NCBI GenBank assembly: GCA_947561395.2
Contig: OX387187.1
Location: 7,384,976-7,448,975 of the forward strand
Origin: Buxus sempervirens
Lineage: Eukaryota > Streptophyta > Magnoliopsida > Buxales > Buxaceae
Length of the DNA: 64,000 bases
Direction: 5' to 3'
Under the pieces are notes generated by a model that saw only the letters and a program-made list of their open reading frames with translations, was not told where the DNA came from and ran no database searches. Shown one piece after another: positions 44,962 through 55,253 of this stretch; within the stretch, counting starts at the first letter, position 1, and every line of letters begins with the position of its first letter. A program made the position numbers and the translations under genes.

Positions 44962-46764
44962 TGTGAGACATGGGAAAAAATCAAATCTTTAATGATTTCC
45001 TCTATCATCACACGGGATTATATAAAACAAAGAGTCGCCACCATTCAATCTAGGTGTGAATGGACACCAAAATATCAAATAAGCACAAAAGGCAAATTTT
45101 AGGGCAAAATATCCCTCCTAAAAAAAACAACCAGAGATGGGTAAGGGGATTAAGTTATGAACAGGGGAAGGTGTTAGGCACCCCTATTCATCCACATAAA
45201 GTGGTTGCCAGGTATTGTTCATGTTTAAAATAAAGGAAAAAGCTTGCTATAAAAATCACAAAAAATCACAAAAAAGCACAACTGTATGGTTTTTTTCATA
45301 TGAATAGTCTGATTGATCCAGAACTATCAAACATGATCATACCATTCCTAGGGTTTCATGATCAAAACAAAATTGAGATGAAATCAAATAAAATCAATTT
45401 AAAGTGAAAAGTCCAAAAATCTGGCTTCAAGCTAAATTCTAGAAATCTAGAAAAATATGATTTTTATAAAATATTTCAAAATTGAACTTGAATAGTCCAG
45501 GACATAGATAAAGCCCAAATTTCACATTAAATCAGAAAATAAAAACCAAAAATATCCACATTAATAAAAAACACCAAAAGGGGAGAATTGAGACCGTAGG
45601 GTCTTATCTCAATAATGAAAAACGATTTAAAAACCACATCATGAAACCCTAGAATTTATTTTCAGGCTTCTAGATTCAGATCTACCATATTGATCATGAT
45701 AAATCCAAGATCCTAGCCTAAAATCACAAAAATCACGAAAACAGTGCTGTAGGTGCAAAAGTGGCAAAAATCCAAATTTTGTCAAAAAGTGGGGATCTCA
45801 TGCTATAAACATCATAGATTCATGTAATTCATTCAGATATATCATAAAAAGCAATTAAACATGATCAGGATATTCAAAATAGCCACATCTCACAAATTAG
45901 AGCACATGGGGGTCTACCCTACGGATCCACCTGTTCCCTTTTCCCCTAGTTCTCTCTTCACGTTTTACGGCTAGAAAGACTCTTGAGGTACTTAGAGATA
46001 GGTTTGGTTACACAAACACAATCACAGGCCTTATTCTATGAAAAAAAGAGAAAAACAGATATGGGGTTCTATTCTAGGGATCCACCTGTTCCCCTTTCCC
46101 CTAGTTCTCTCTTCACGTTTTACGGCTAGAGAGACCCTTGAGGTACTTAGAGACAAGTTTAGGAATACACAAACAGATATGGCCTTATTCTACAGCAATA
46201 GAGATGATCCTATTACATCTAGAATTGAAGACAGAAAATAAAAAGGGATAGGGGACTTACCTGGATTGAGCAGGCAGAGCAGCAGGGATTCCTTTCCTTC
46301 TCTTGGAGCTTTTGATTCTTCAAAATTTCGTGGCCCTAAGCTAGAGGAATGAGCCTCTATTTATAGACACACCCCAGGGGCAAGGTTGGTCCAGAAGGAT
46401 ATATCCTGATTCTCAGGATAGAGTGAAATATAGAGATAATGCCCATCCATAGTGGCTTCAGCGAATAAAAGACATAATCCGCTCGTTTAAAGATATATTG
46501 GACTTCAAATAAAGCTCGGAAATCGAGAGGATGACAAAACTTGCACGTGTCTTTAATACCCGTAAATACACTACGGTCCAACGGGGACCGTATAGATACT
46601 ACGGGCGCGCCTGCCCGTAGATATTTTGCGGGCAAGATCGGCCCGTGAAGTCAATACGGGCAAAGCCTGTTCATTCTATTTTTAGGCCTTTTTGACCTGT
46701 TTTAAGCTCTAATTACATGTTTTTATTATTTTCTCATTTGGCAGTGCAATTTGGGGTGTCTACA
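44962..46764 (-). mobile_element. 5' LTR of element B
   Basis: TATA box (reverse, ctatttatagac) at about 46356-46367, palindrome cluster at 46553-46665 upstream of it, and splice donor at 46263-46255. The PBS-like TGGCGACTCT (reverse) is at 45031-45040, 69 bp from the LTR end. It matches the 3' LTR with a constant offset of 14,500. Confidence 0.96.
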
Positions 46765-49443
46765 GCAACACATCAGCAAGCCATGACAGCACTATTCCAT
46801 GACATGATCCACAAGGAGATGGAGGTCTATGTGGATGATATGATTGCCAAATCATGCAAAGAGGAGGACCACGTGATCATTCTGAAGAAAGTGTTTAATC
46901 GGCTCAGGAAGTACAGTCTACGGCTTAACCCGGCTAAGTGCGTCTTTGGGGCTACATCAGGGAAGCTACTGGGGTTTATTGTGAGTAGAAGAGGAATTGA
47001 AATTGACCCGGCTAAAGCCAAAGCCATAATTGAAATGCCAGCCCCCAGAACCGAGAAGGAGGTTCGTGGTTTTCTCGGAAGAATTCAATACATAAGCCGG
47101 TTCATAGCACAGCCCACTGCTATCTGTGAACCAATTTTCAAGCTTCTGAGGAAGGATAACCCGACGGTCTGAAATGAGGATTGCCAGCAGGCCTTCGATA
47201 CGATCAAGGAATATTTACTAAACCCGCTTGTGCTAGTGCCACCAACTTCAGGAAGACCACTGATCCTGTACTTGTCAGTGTTGGAAATGTCGATGGGATG
47301 TGTCTTGGGGTAGCATGATGAGACTGGAAGAAAAGAAAGGGCAATTTACTATCTGAGTAAAAAATTCACAGAATATGAAGCCAAGTACTCACCATTGGAA
47401 AAGACTTGCTGTGCTCTAGTGTGGGCAACTCAGAGGCTAAGGCATTACTTCCTTAGTCACTCCACACTATTGATATCCCGGATGGACCCACTGAAGTATT
47501 TATTTGAGAAACCGGCACTGACTGGCAGAACGGCTAAGTGGCAACTACTACTGCCCAAGTTTGACCTCACGTACATCACCCAGAAGGTGATCAAGGGTCA
47601 AGCCATAGCTGATCACATGGCTGCACATCCTTTGCCAGAATACCAACCCTTGAAGACCAACTTTCCAGATGAGGCGATTCTGTACACTGAAGAGAAGGAA
47701 AATGAGAGTTCTTGGCAGATGTTCTTTGATGGGGCCGCCAACATGAATGGGAATGGAATAGGGGCAGTCTTGGTCAAACCAGATGGTTCACACATCCCGA
47801 TTGCAGTAAAGCTGAGATTCCAGTGCACCAATAATATCGCAGAATATGAAGCATGCATAATTGGGTTGCAAGCCGCCATGGATCATGAAGTGGAGGAACT
47901 TGACGTATACGGGGATTCGAGCCTTATCATCTTCCAAACAACTGGTGAGTGGAAAACCAAGGATCACAAATTGATCCCCTATCACCAGTATTTGGAAGAA
48001 ATAAGCACAAATTTTACTCGAATTTCCTTCAACTATATGCCAAGGGCCAAAAATCAGTTTGCGGATGCTCTAGCCACATTGGCTTCAATGGTCAGCATAC
48101 CAGAAGGAGTAGACATCAGACCGCTGGAAATTAAGATTAGAGATGAACCGGCTTACTGTCTCGTTCTAGAGGGAGCACCAGAAGAAGAAGCACCATGGTT
48201 TCAAGATATCAAAAATTTCTTGAACAATCGGAGTCTGCCAGAAAATTCCACTGCTACTGAGAAGAGGACAATACAGAGATTGGCGGGTCAATTTCTGCTA
48301 AGTGGTGGAAATTTGTACAAGAGGTCACACAACGATATTCAGCTCAGATGTGTAGCCAAGGCTGAATCGGAAAGGCTGATCGAGACTGTACATGGAGGAG
48401 TTTGTGGGCCCCATATGAGCAGACACATGCTTGCGAAGAAAATCTTGAGGCTGGGATATTACTGGACGACCATGGAACATGATTGCTATATACATGTCAG
48501 GAGGTGCCACCAATTTCAGATATATGCAGATAACAAGCATGCACCCCCAGGTGAGTTGCACAACATGACATCACCGTGGCCCTTCTCTATGTGGGGCATA
48601 GATGTCATCGGCATGATTTCACCTAAGGCATCGAACGGGCATAGATTCATCCTGGTGGCGATTGACTACTTTACTAAATGGGTAGAGGCAGCTTCATATG
48701 CGAATATTACAAGCAACCATGTTATTAAATTTTTGAAGCACAATATCATTTGTCGCTATGGACTGCCAAGTGCCATAGTATCAGACAACGCTTCAAATAT
48801 TAAGAACAAGGACATGAAGAGAATGTGTGAGCAGTTTTAGATCACCCACCACAAGTCAGCTCCGTACAGGCCGAACATGAATGGGGCAGTAGAAGCAGCA
48901 AAAAAAAATATAAAGAAAATCATTCAGAAGATGGTAGTGAGTTACAAGGATTGGCATGAAATGCTACCACTTGCTCTACATGCTTACAGAACCTCAATCC
49001 GGACTTCAACTAGGGCAACCCCGTACTCCCTAGTCTATGGGATGGAAGCAGTCTTGCCCGTGGAAGTAGAGATCCCATCACTCCGAGTGCTCATGGAAGC
49101 AGAACTAGAAGAAGCCGAATGGGTACAGTCAAGACATGATCAACTTAACCTGATAGAAGAAAAGTGGTTGAAAGCGCTTTGCCATGGCCAGTTGTACCAG
49201 AAGAGAATGGCCCGGGCCTACAATAAGAAAGTGAGGCCCAGAACTTTCCAAGAAGGAAACTTGGTGCAAAAGAAAATCTTACCATTTTTGGAAGATCGTC
49301 GTGGTAAGTTCAAGCCCAATTGGGAAGGGCCATATGTCGTCAAGAAAGTCCTATCAGGGGGTGCACTCATATTAGCAGAAATGGATGGGTCAGATTTTCC
49401 TGAGCCAATTAACTCTGATGCAGTAAAAAGGTATTTTCCTTGA
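46765..49443 (+). pseudogene. pol: Pol of element A, second part: RT end, two RNase H domains, integrase
   Basis: It continues the RT after element B, in register: ATHQQAMTALFHDMIHKEME, catalytic YVDDM, then the same domain order as B. Stops: TGA at 47170-47172 (B has TGG), TAG at 47311-47313 and 48838-48840 (B has CAG). Otherwise the frame is open to YFP-stop at 49443, with the second RNase H (FFDGAANMNGNGIGAVL, YGDSSL), the integrase zinc site (one changed position: CHQFQ for CHLCQ) and core (GIDVIG, VSDNASN, NGAVEAAK). Dead as a polyprotein, but little decayed. Confidence 0.93.
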
Positions 49444-50374
49444 GTGAATATTTCTAAGAAATGATCCGAGGCCATTTTTCTTTATTTCCTTCAAAATCTG
49501 GACCCCTAGTCTAGCCAAGTTGAGCCGGTTCGTTTCTCTTGATAAACCCAAACCGGATTTACAGTCAAATTGGGGCAAAATTAAGGGAAAAAGAAAAAAA
49601 AAAGAGGAAAAGCAATGAAAAGGGCAAATGAAAGCCAAGTGTGAAAAAAGGATGCAAAGAATGCAATGTGGGGAAAAGGGGTTAAATTCATCATGACTGT
49701 AAGTCCGGTTGACCTATTTCCACACTTAAAAATGTTTGGGCCTTTAATACCCTCTTTTTCATAAACCAAACCTAACCTTTGTTTCGTCCTATTTTTAAGC
49801 CCTCGGTGATCTTAGTTTGTTCATGCAAATGTCAGAGTAAGATTGGTGATGACGGAATGCAGAAGCCGGCCCTAGTGAAAACCGTAACTGGCGCTAGGGG
49901 TATTATTGGCAAGAAGAAAAAAAAAGAAAAGAAAAAATAAAGAAAGAAAAATTAGAGGTTGAGTTGATCATGGAGATCTAAGCTTGAAGCAAAATCGGCA
50001 TGAGCAGAATGGGGTCAGTTTTGGCATTTGGGGATGACTCTAAAGGACCTAAGATGGACGGTTCTGATCCCTCATCATTTTTGGACTACCCTTTTCATTA
50101 TTTAACTTGGTTTTAATTCCTTTAATTATAGGTGATTAAGTGCATGGACCAAATTTCAAAAAAATCAAAAAAATATAAAAAGGAAAAACTATACTTTGGC
50201 CAGTGATGATAAATCAAATACTTTTCATAAAACCTTTGTTTTTACAAGCATCTGAGCATTCTGAGTCCAATAATATAAAAATTTTATTTTGAATTAAATC
50301 CTTTGTCTTTCTACTATTGGAGTTTGCTTTTGTACAAAGGTAGAAAAAAAAGAAAAAATGTACAGGAAATAAGG
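49444..50374 (+). other. Non-coding stretch between pol and antisense gene of A
   Basis: Separates the convergent genes. Homologous to B 34181-35232 (for example 'gatcgtcatg...actgtaagtcc' and 'catctgagcattctgagtc'). A-rich tracts at about 49590 and 49915-49945. No gene seen. Confidence 0.65.
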
Positions 50375-52139
50375 CTAATCTCTGTCTCCTAGCCGCTCCT
50401 TAAGCTCCCGAATCCGAGCTGCCTGAGCTGCAATGACTCTTGAAGCCCCCTCTACAGCGAGATCACTCAGGAAGGAAATGACCTCATCTGAAAGGGCCTG
50501 TCTGATCCGCATACTCCTAAGGCTGGCTAAAGTATCCTGGTACTTCTGCCGTATCATACAGACCTCAAAGCGACGGGCCTGCCTCTGCTCCTCCAACTTT
50601 TCCTCCATGGCAGTACGGCGTGATATCTGCTCCTCAAGCTGCCTCTCCAGATAAAGGCCTCGTATCCTGAGCTCCTGGGCCTCCCGTACCCATATCTGCT
50701 GAAGCCGCTTATGAGAAGCTCTCTCAGACTCTAAAATATCCTCATAAGTGGGAGCCAAGACTGCAGGAGGATCTTCGAGTACTGGTGCCTGACTCTGTAT
50801 CTGCTCCTTGATCCAGAAGAGATAATCCTTCACATGGGCTTCTGAGAAGACTGGGCTTCTCATAAAGCGAACATAGGACCACTCCCTCATCAACCAGGCA
50901 TTTAGCTTCATGGTAGCTGGACAGAGGGGCCCAAGGTGATCGTCATACCCATTTGGGATTATGATCCCCTGGGTCGCTTTGAACTGACGAAGGACCTGCA
51001 GAGGAAGATACAGCACTGCATGTCTCAGGCCAGCTAGAATCAGAAAGTTGCAGTCACGGAAGCTAATCACTGTCTCTGCATTGGGCTGATAAGTACCAAG
51101 CCATCTCACCTAGTCATCCTGAAGTGAACCCAAGAAAATGAACCAGCCCTGTTTGCCTCCTGAAATGTCAGGACACCCCCGGTTGCTCATCAAGATGGGG
51201 ACTTTCAAGCTCGGGAAGAAGTGTCTATTGATTTCTTCAATCTGACTCAGATGATCAAGTAGCCAAAGCTGCAAAGGAAGAGAGATATATCAACATATTG
51301 TAAAATAAAAAAGCAAAAAAAGCAAAAAGAAAGCAAAAAAGCAAAAAAAAAAAAAGGCAAAAAGAAAGCAAAAAAAAAAAGAAAAAAAGAAAAAAAATCA
51401 CCTGCAGGATCTGGGCACATGCTAAGAAGCGTTTCAACTTCCTATTGTAGTAGTCAGTCAGTGCCTGGTACATCCCAGCCAAAATCATAGGGGCCAACCT
51501 CTCCCGCTCCCTAACCTGGCATATCACTGAAATCAGGGCCAAGTCTACCTCATCATCATCTCGTGGGAAAAGTAGCTGGTTGACCACTATCAGGGTCAAG
51601 GCATTGAACCGGGCTTCCTTGTTTTCCCCTCTCAAAAGTTTCTCAGTCAAAAAAGACTTGGACAATGTCAAAAGGGTGTCAGAATCCCCTAAGTCCTTCT
51701 TCCCTATGCCCAAGAAGGTAGAAGCCTCCTTCTTGTAGCTGGGCCTAAGAGGCGGGTTCACTACCTTCTCATCAAACCTCAAGCCCAGAATGGTTTCCAC
51801 CTCCTCAATGGTCGGGGTCATCTCATGGTTCCCAAAACGGAACAAGTTGAGGTCGGGAACCCAATGACCAGTCATGGCCTCTATAATCTCCCACTTGAAG
51901 GGAACCTTTGGAATGAGCAGGGTGTGGCCTAGATTAGTGGAATCCCATCTCCTCTCCTCATCAAGGGTCATAGAGTTAACCCATCTAGTGTAGAAGGAGT
52001 CCACAGGGTTGTACCTAGTGAGATTTGGGGGTTTTAATCTAAAAGGCTGTTTTGCAGGGAAGGCAGTGTGGACAGACAATAATGGGGCAGAAGATGATCC
52101 AGATTCCATCGGAGTTGATGGGAGCAAGCTAGAACTCAA
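50375..52139 (-). pseudogene. Antisense PMD gene of element A, two exons, one stop
   Basis: Exon 1 (52139-51402, 246 codons) starts MSSSLLPSTPMESG and holds a plant mobile domain: RYNPVDSFYTRWVNSMTL, MTGHWVPDLNLFRFGNHEMT, EEVETILGLRF. It ends ACAQILQ at a donor CAG/GTGATT. The intron (51401-51269, 133 nt) is T-rich on the minus strand and ends ctttgcag. Exon 2 (51268-50375) starts LWLLDHLSQIEEINRHFF and ends in a charged coiled coil (ARIRELKERLGDRD). Phases fit. One TAG at 51110-51112 stands where B has CAA. A TATA-like box lies 75-80 bp before the ATG. PMD proteins of plants (MAIL1/MAIN) act in the nucleus and are linked to transposon silencing; a role of this copy against silencing is speculation. 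Confidence 0.8.
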
Positions 52140-52214
52140 GGGAAGGAAGAAAAGATGAAAAAGGGGTTTTCTAAACTCAAAAACTCGTAAAAATGTGCAA
52201 ATCCCGAGGCTGGT

Positions 52215-52340
52215 TGCATTTATAGCATGTTTTCAAATATCCGGCATATCAGACCAGATACAAAGCTTTTTATTCATATCCGGCATATTATGCCGGATAC
52301 AAAGAAAACTCAATGTATCTGGTCTGATATGCCGGATACA
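52215..52340 (-). promoter_or_regulatory. Probable promoter of the antisense gene of A, with palindromes
   Basis: On the minus strand gctataaatgc (52227-52217) lies about 78 bp before the ATG. Just upstream (52237-52340) stand four palindromic phrases: atatccggcatatcaga, tatccggcatattatgccgg and ctgatatgccggatac. The LTR of C has the same phrases before its TATA box. Confidence 0.65.
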
Positions 52341-52540
52341 AAGAAAAACAGCAAAAAAAAGAGCAAAGGATGAAAAATCCAAATTTTTTACCTGTTTTAC
52401 CTGCTTACATGTTATATTTGCAAGAAATTGAAAACAAAAGATGGGCAATATGAGAGAGAATGAATAAAAAATGTTTTTCTTATATATATACAAGTTTTCT
52501 GTACAAAAGGGCATAAATACATAAAAATCCTAATCTCCTA
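52341..52540. other. Junction between A and C 3' regions
   Basis: To the left is the upstream region of A's antisense gene, to the right the 3' end of C's antisense gene. A's PPT, the left half of A's 3' LTR, and C's 5' LTR, gag and pol are all absent. I infer a large deletion whose break lies here; no exact point can be given. Confidence 0.6.
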
Positions 52541-55253
52541 CTACTGTGCAGGGTCATCCCCGTGTCCTCGGCCGCGTCCTCCTCTGCGCCCTCTCCCTCG
52601 AAGTGATCGGCCCCTAGAGTATGCCAAAATACGCTCGGCAGCATGACGAGGAAGCCGGCCCATGACTTGCTGGATCTGATACTCCAAGCAATACTCTGAA
52701 ATGTCGGGAGGCGGAGCAGGAGCAGAATCTGGGGAGGAAGCCTCGTGCTCAGCACGTGCAGGCTCGACTGGACCCGCAGATCCAGAAGGCCCGGCAGCAT
52801 CAGCAGAAGGGCCAGGAGAAGAAATATCTGTGCCAAATGGGATAAAGTCAGAAATAAAAGCATCAAAATAAACCAAAGAGGGGAAATTAAAGAAAACATA
52901 CCAGGGATATCTGCGGCAGGAAGTGGGGGATCTAGCTCAACTAGGTCAGCAGCAGGGATGTCCTCCGGCTCAGGAACTGCCACTGGAGATGGATCGGGAA
53001 CAGTAGATGGAGCATCCTCAACAACCCGAACCGAAGAAAGATCAGGAGCAGGAGGAGCTGGCTCAAAGGCAACACTATGATCTGGAATGGGATCCTGAAA
53101 AGGTCAAACAGCCATATCAGAATAGCAGAAACATAGAAATGAAAGAGATGAAATTGTAAAGAAGACCAGAGACCTGTCTAGCCTGGAGCTCAGCAACTAG
53201 GGCCTCCAGCTCCCTGATCCGGGCATCCCTCTGGGCCACGACAGCGTCATGCTCGGCGATCATATCATCGATCGCGGCCCACTGGCTCTCGAACCGGTCC
53301 CGGATGGTATTCAACTCGTGTACCTGCCAACAAGAACAGAAGTGGGGTCAGAAATACATAAGGGAAGAAAAGTGGATGAAAATATGAAGATTACAAGACT
53401 TACCGTGTCCTCATGGATCCGGATACGGATCCCGCCAATCTCGGTCACCCCGGCACAAGTGGGTCGATCCATCAAGCACCCAATAGATACTCGTTGGATC
53501 CACTCGTCATAATCTCCAGCTACTGTGAGCCCCTCCACATCCAGGAAATGATCGAACTGATCCACATCAAAGCCCGGTAGGAGTGTGTCGGGACCCACAG
53601 GAGGAGGAGGAACGGGGATGCGAAGTGTGCCTGTGTACTGGAAGTACAGGTGCTCTCCCAAATACATCACCCTACCAAGCCTCCCAAGGAAGCACTGGTA
53701 GGGCTGACGTCGGAGATCTCTATCAAAGGCATCCTGTACTGCCATCTCACGGGCCACTCCAACATCCACGTCATCAAAACGGGATTGGATGAGCTGCAAA
53801 GAAGAGAAGTGGTCAGATACAATCAAGAGGCAAGAAGAGAAATAAAAGGATAAAGGATAAAGGATTTACATCGGATCGGCAGGCACGGTCCAAGTGCACC
53901 CGAGCAGTGCGAGGCTGACTCCTATCAGCATCTTGGACCTGGGCCGACAAGCGTAATGCAACAGGGAAATCCACGACCTCAGGCACCGGGGAGGGGCGGA
54001 AGAAAGTCATATAGGTGTACATAAACACCTAGCAAAAAGAAAAATCAGCCAGAAATAAAGGAGGATAAAGCCCAAGGAATTAAACCAGACAGATGAATTC
54101 AATACCTGCAGAATCTGCCAGAAGAACCGACAACTGACTCCATCACCTCTCGGGGATGCCAGGCCCCGAACTACTTGGCACAATCCAGCCAAGATGGTCC
54201 CATATATGAGTCGGGCCCATGCTAGCTGGCGGGTATGACGAAGATCTCTCAAAGCATCTAAGAAGAGAGGGCTAACACTGGTCGTATCCTCCGGGAAGAA
54301 GCAACTCTCAAGCATCAACAGGAAAACGTGCCGGAAGATAGGCACGAAAGCTGCATCCTCCACAAAGATGGTCTCGTGTCTCCCCTCATAATGACGAGCC
54401 AGGCTCTCCCGCAACCAACTAATAGAGAGGCGACCACTCCGCCCATCCCAAGCAGCATGAGGCAGATCCGGATAGCCCAGTAGAAAGCCAACATCATCCT
54501 TAGAAGGCCGATCCAAGACGATGGTCCGCCCCGTCAATGGAATATCGGTAATCATCACAAAATCGGAGGGGTGGATCCCTAGCTCCACGTCCGGTAGATG
54601 GAAGGACTGCGTATCCGGAAAATATCTCTCCATCATGGCGAATATGAGTGGATTATCGGCTCTGAACGATGGGATGCTAAGGAAATGATCCAAGTGGCAC
54701 CTCCCAAACTCGCGTCTGAGTGCCGGAGAAAGGGACTGAGCCAACTCGCTGAATCTCCCCCAACTGCCTCGCAAATGGGAAGAATGGTAGGGAAGCGGCA
54801 CATCGGCCCTGATGCACATAGAGGGGTGGCTATCCAAGCCACTAAGAAGCTCTGTATCAAGAACAGATGCTCTCAGCTCCTCAGAGACTCCTGACAAAGC
54901 TACAACAGCACCATCCTAAGCCACACCTCTGGCTCTGCCACGGCCTCCCTCGCCCTCAAGGGCCGGATCATGAACTCTGCCTCGGCCTCTGCCCCGACCT
55001 CGAGCAGGAGCTACAGCGGGCTAAAGTTCAAAGGAAAAGTGTGAAGGTTGTGTGGGAAAAGAGAATAGAAGAAAGAAAAGAGAGAAAGGATTGGGAAACC
55101 TACCTCAGCGGGACCCTCAGCAGAGCTCTCTCTAAAATCATCCAAAGGCTCCGAAAGGGTGGCACTAGAACTAGTCTCAATTCGAGCTCGAGAAGAAGAA
55201 GGCCGGTCGGCCGAGTCAACCTCCTCTCGCACACGGGAACTACTCCTAGCCAT
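52541..55253 (-). CDS. Seven-exon antisense PMD gene of element C
   Basis: Exons on the minus strand: 55253-55104, 55020-54106, 54028-53870, 53793-53404, 53323-53174, 53094-52902, 52827-52541. All six introns are GT-AG and short (74-83 nt for most), and all phases fit, giving 747 codons plus stop. Exon 1 is Ser/Arg-rich (MARSSSRVREEV). Exon 2 opens with an RG run (ARGRGRGRGRV) and carries the plant mobile domain (HLDHFLSIPSF, MMERYFPDTQSFHLPDVELG, MITDIPLTGRTIV). It ends FWQILQ at the intron position of A's gene. Exon 5 is a coiled coil (ARIRELEALVAELQARQ). Exon 6 is acidic and proline-rich. Exon 7 ends with RGRRGGRGRGHG. A TAG at 54918-54916 would stop it, unless the acceptor ending in that same TAG is used, which keeps the frame. 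A nuclear, RNA-binding role is an inference from the RG boxes and PMD relatives. Confidence 0.85.

Larger units (their letters stand above)
42500..46260 (-). other. Predicted leader intron of element B
   Basis: A perfect donor AATCCAG/GTAAGT lies in the 5' LTR (GT at 46260-46259), about 120 nt downstream of its TATA box. An acceptor ttattttttgccag/G lies at 42500, just before the gag region. Splicing would remove the rest of the LTR, the PBS and the whole hairpin array. The donor is conserved in A (21249) and C (57764), the acceptor in A (24756). Inferred, not shown. Confidence 0.45.
30462..46764 (-). mobile_element. Complete Tat-lineage LTR retrotransposon B (16.3 kb), very young
   Basis: TSD gcaac on both sides, and two LTRs of 1803 bp each (30462-32264 and 44962-46764). 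I see one base of difference between them: a at 32084, g at 46584. Order on the minus strand: 5' LTR, PBS, leader with hairpin array, gag-pro, pol with two RNase H domains and integrase, remains of an antisense gene, hairpins, PPT, 3' LTR. All parts needed for transposition are visible except for one TAG in pol. It is inserted in the RT gene of its relative A. Confidence 0.96.
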
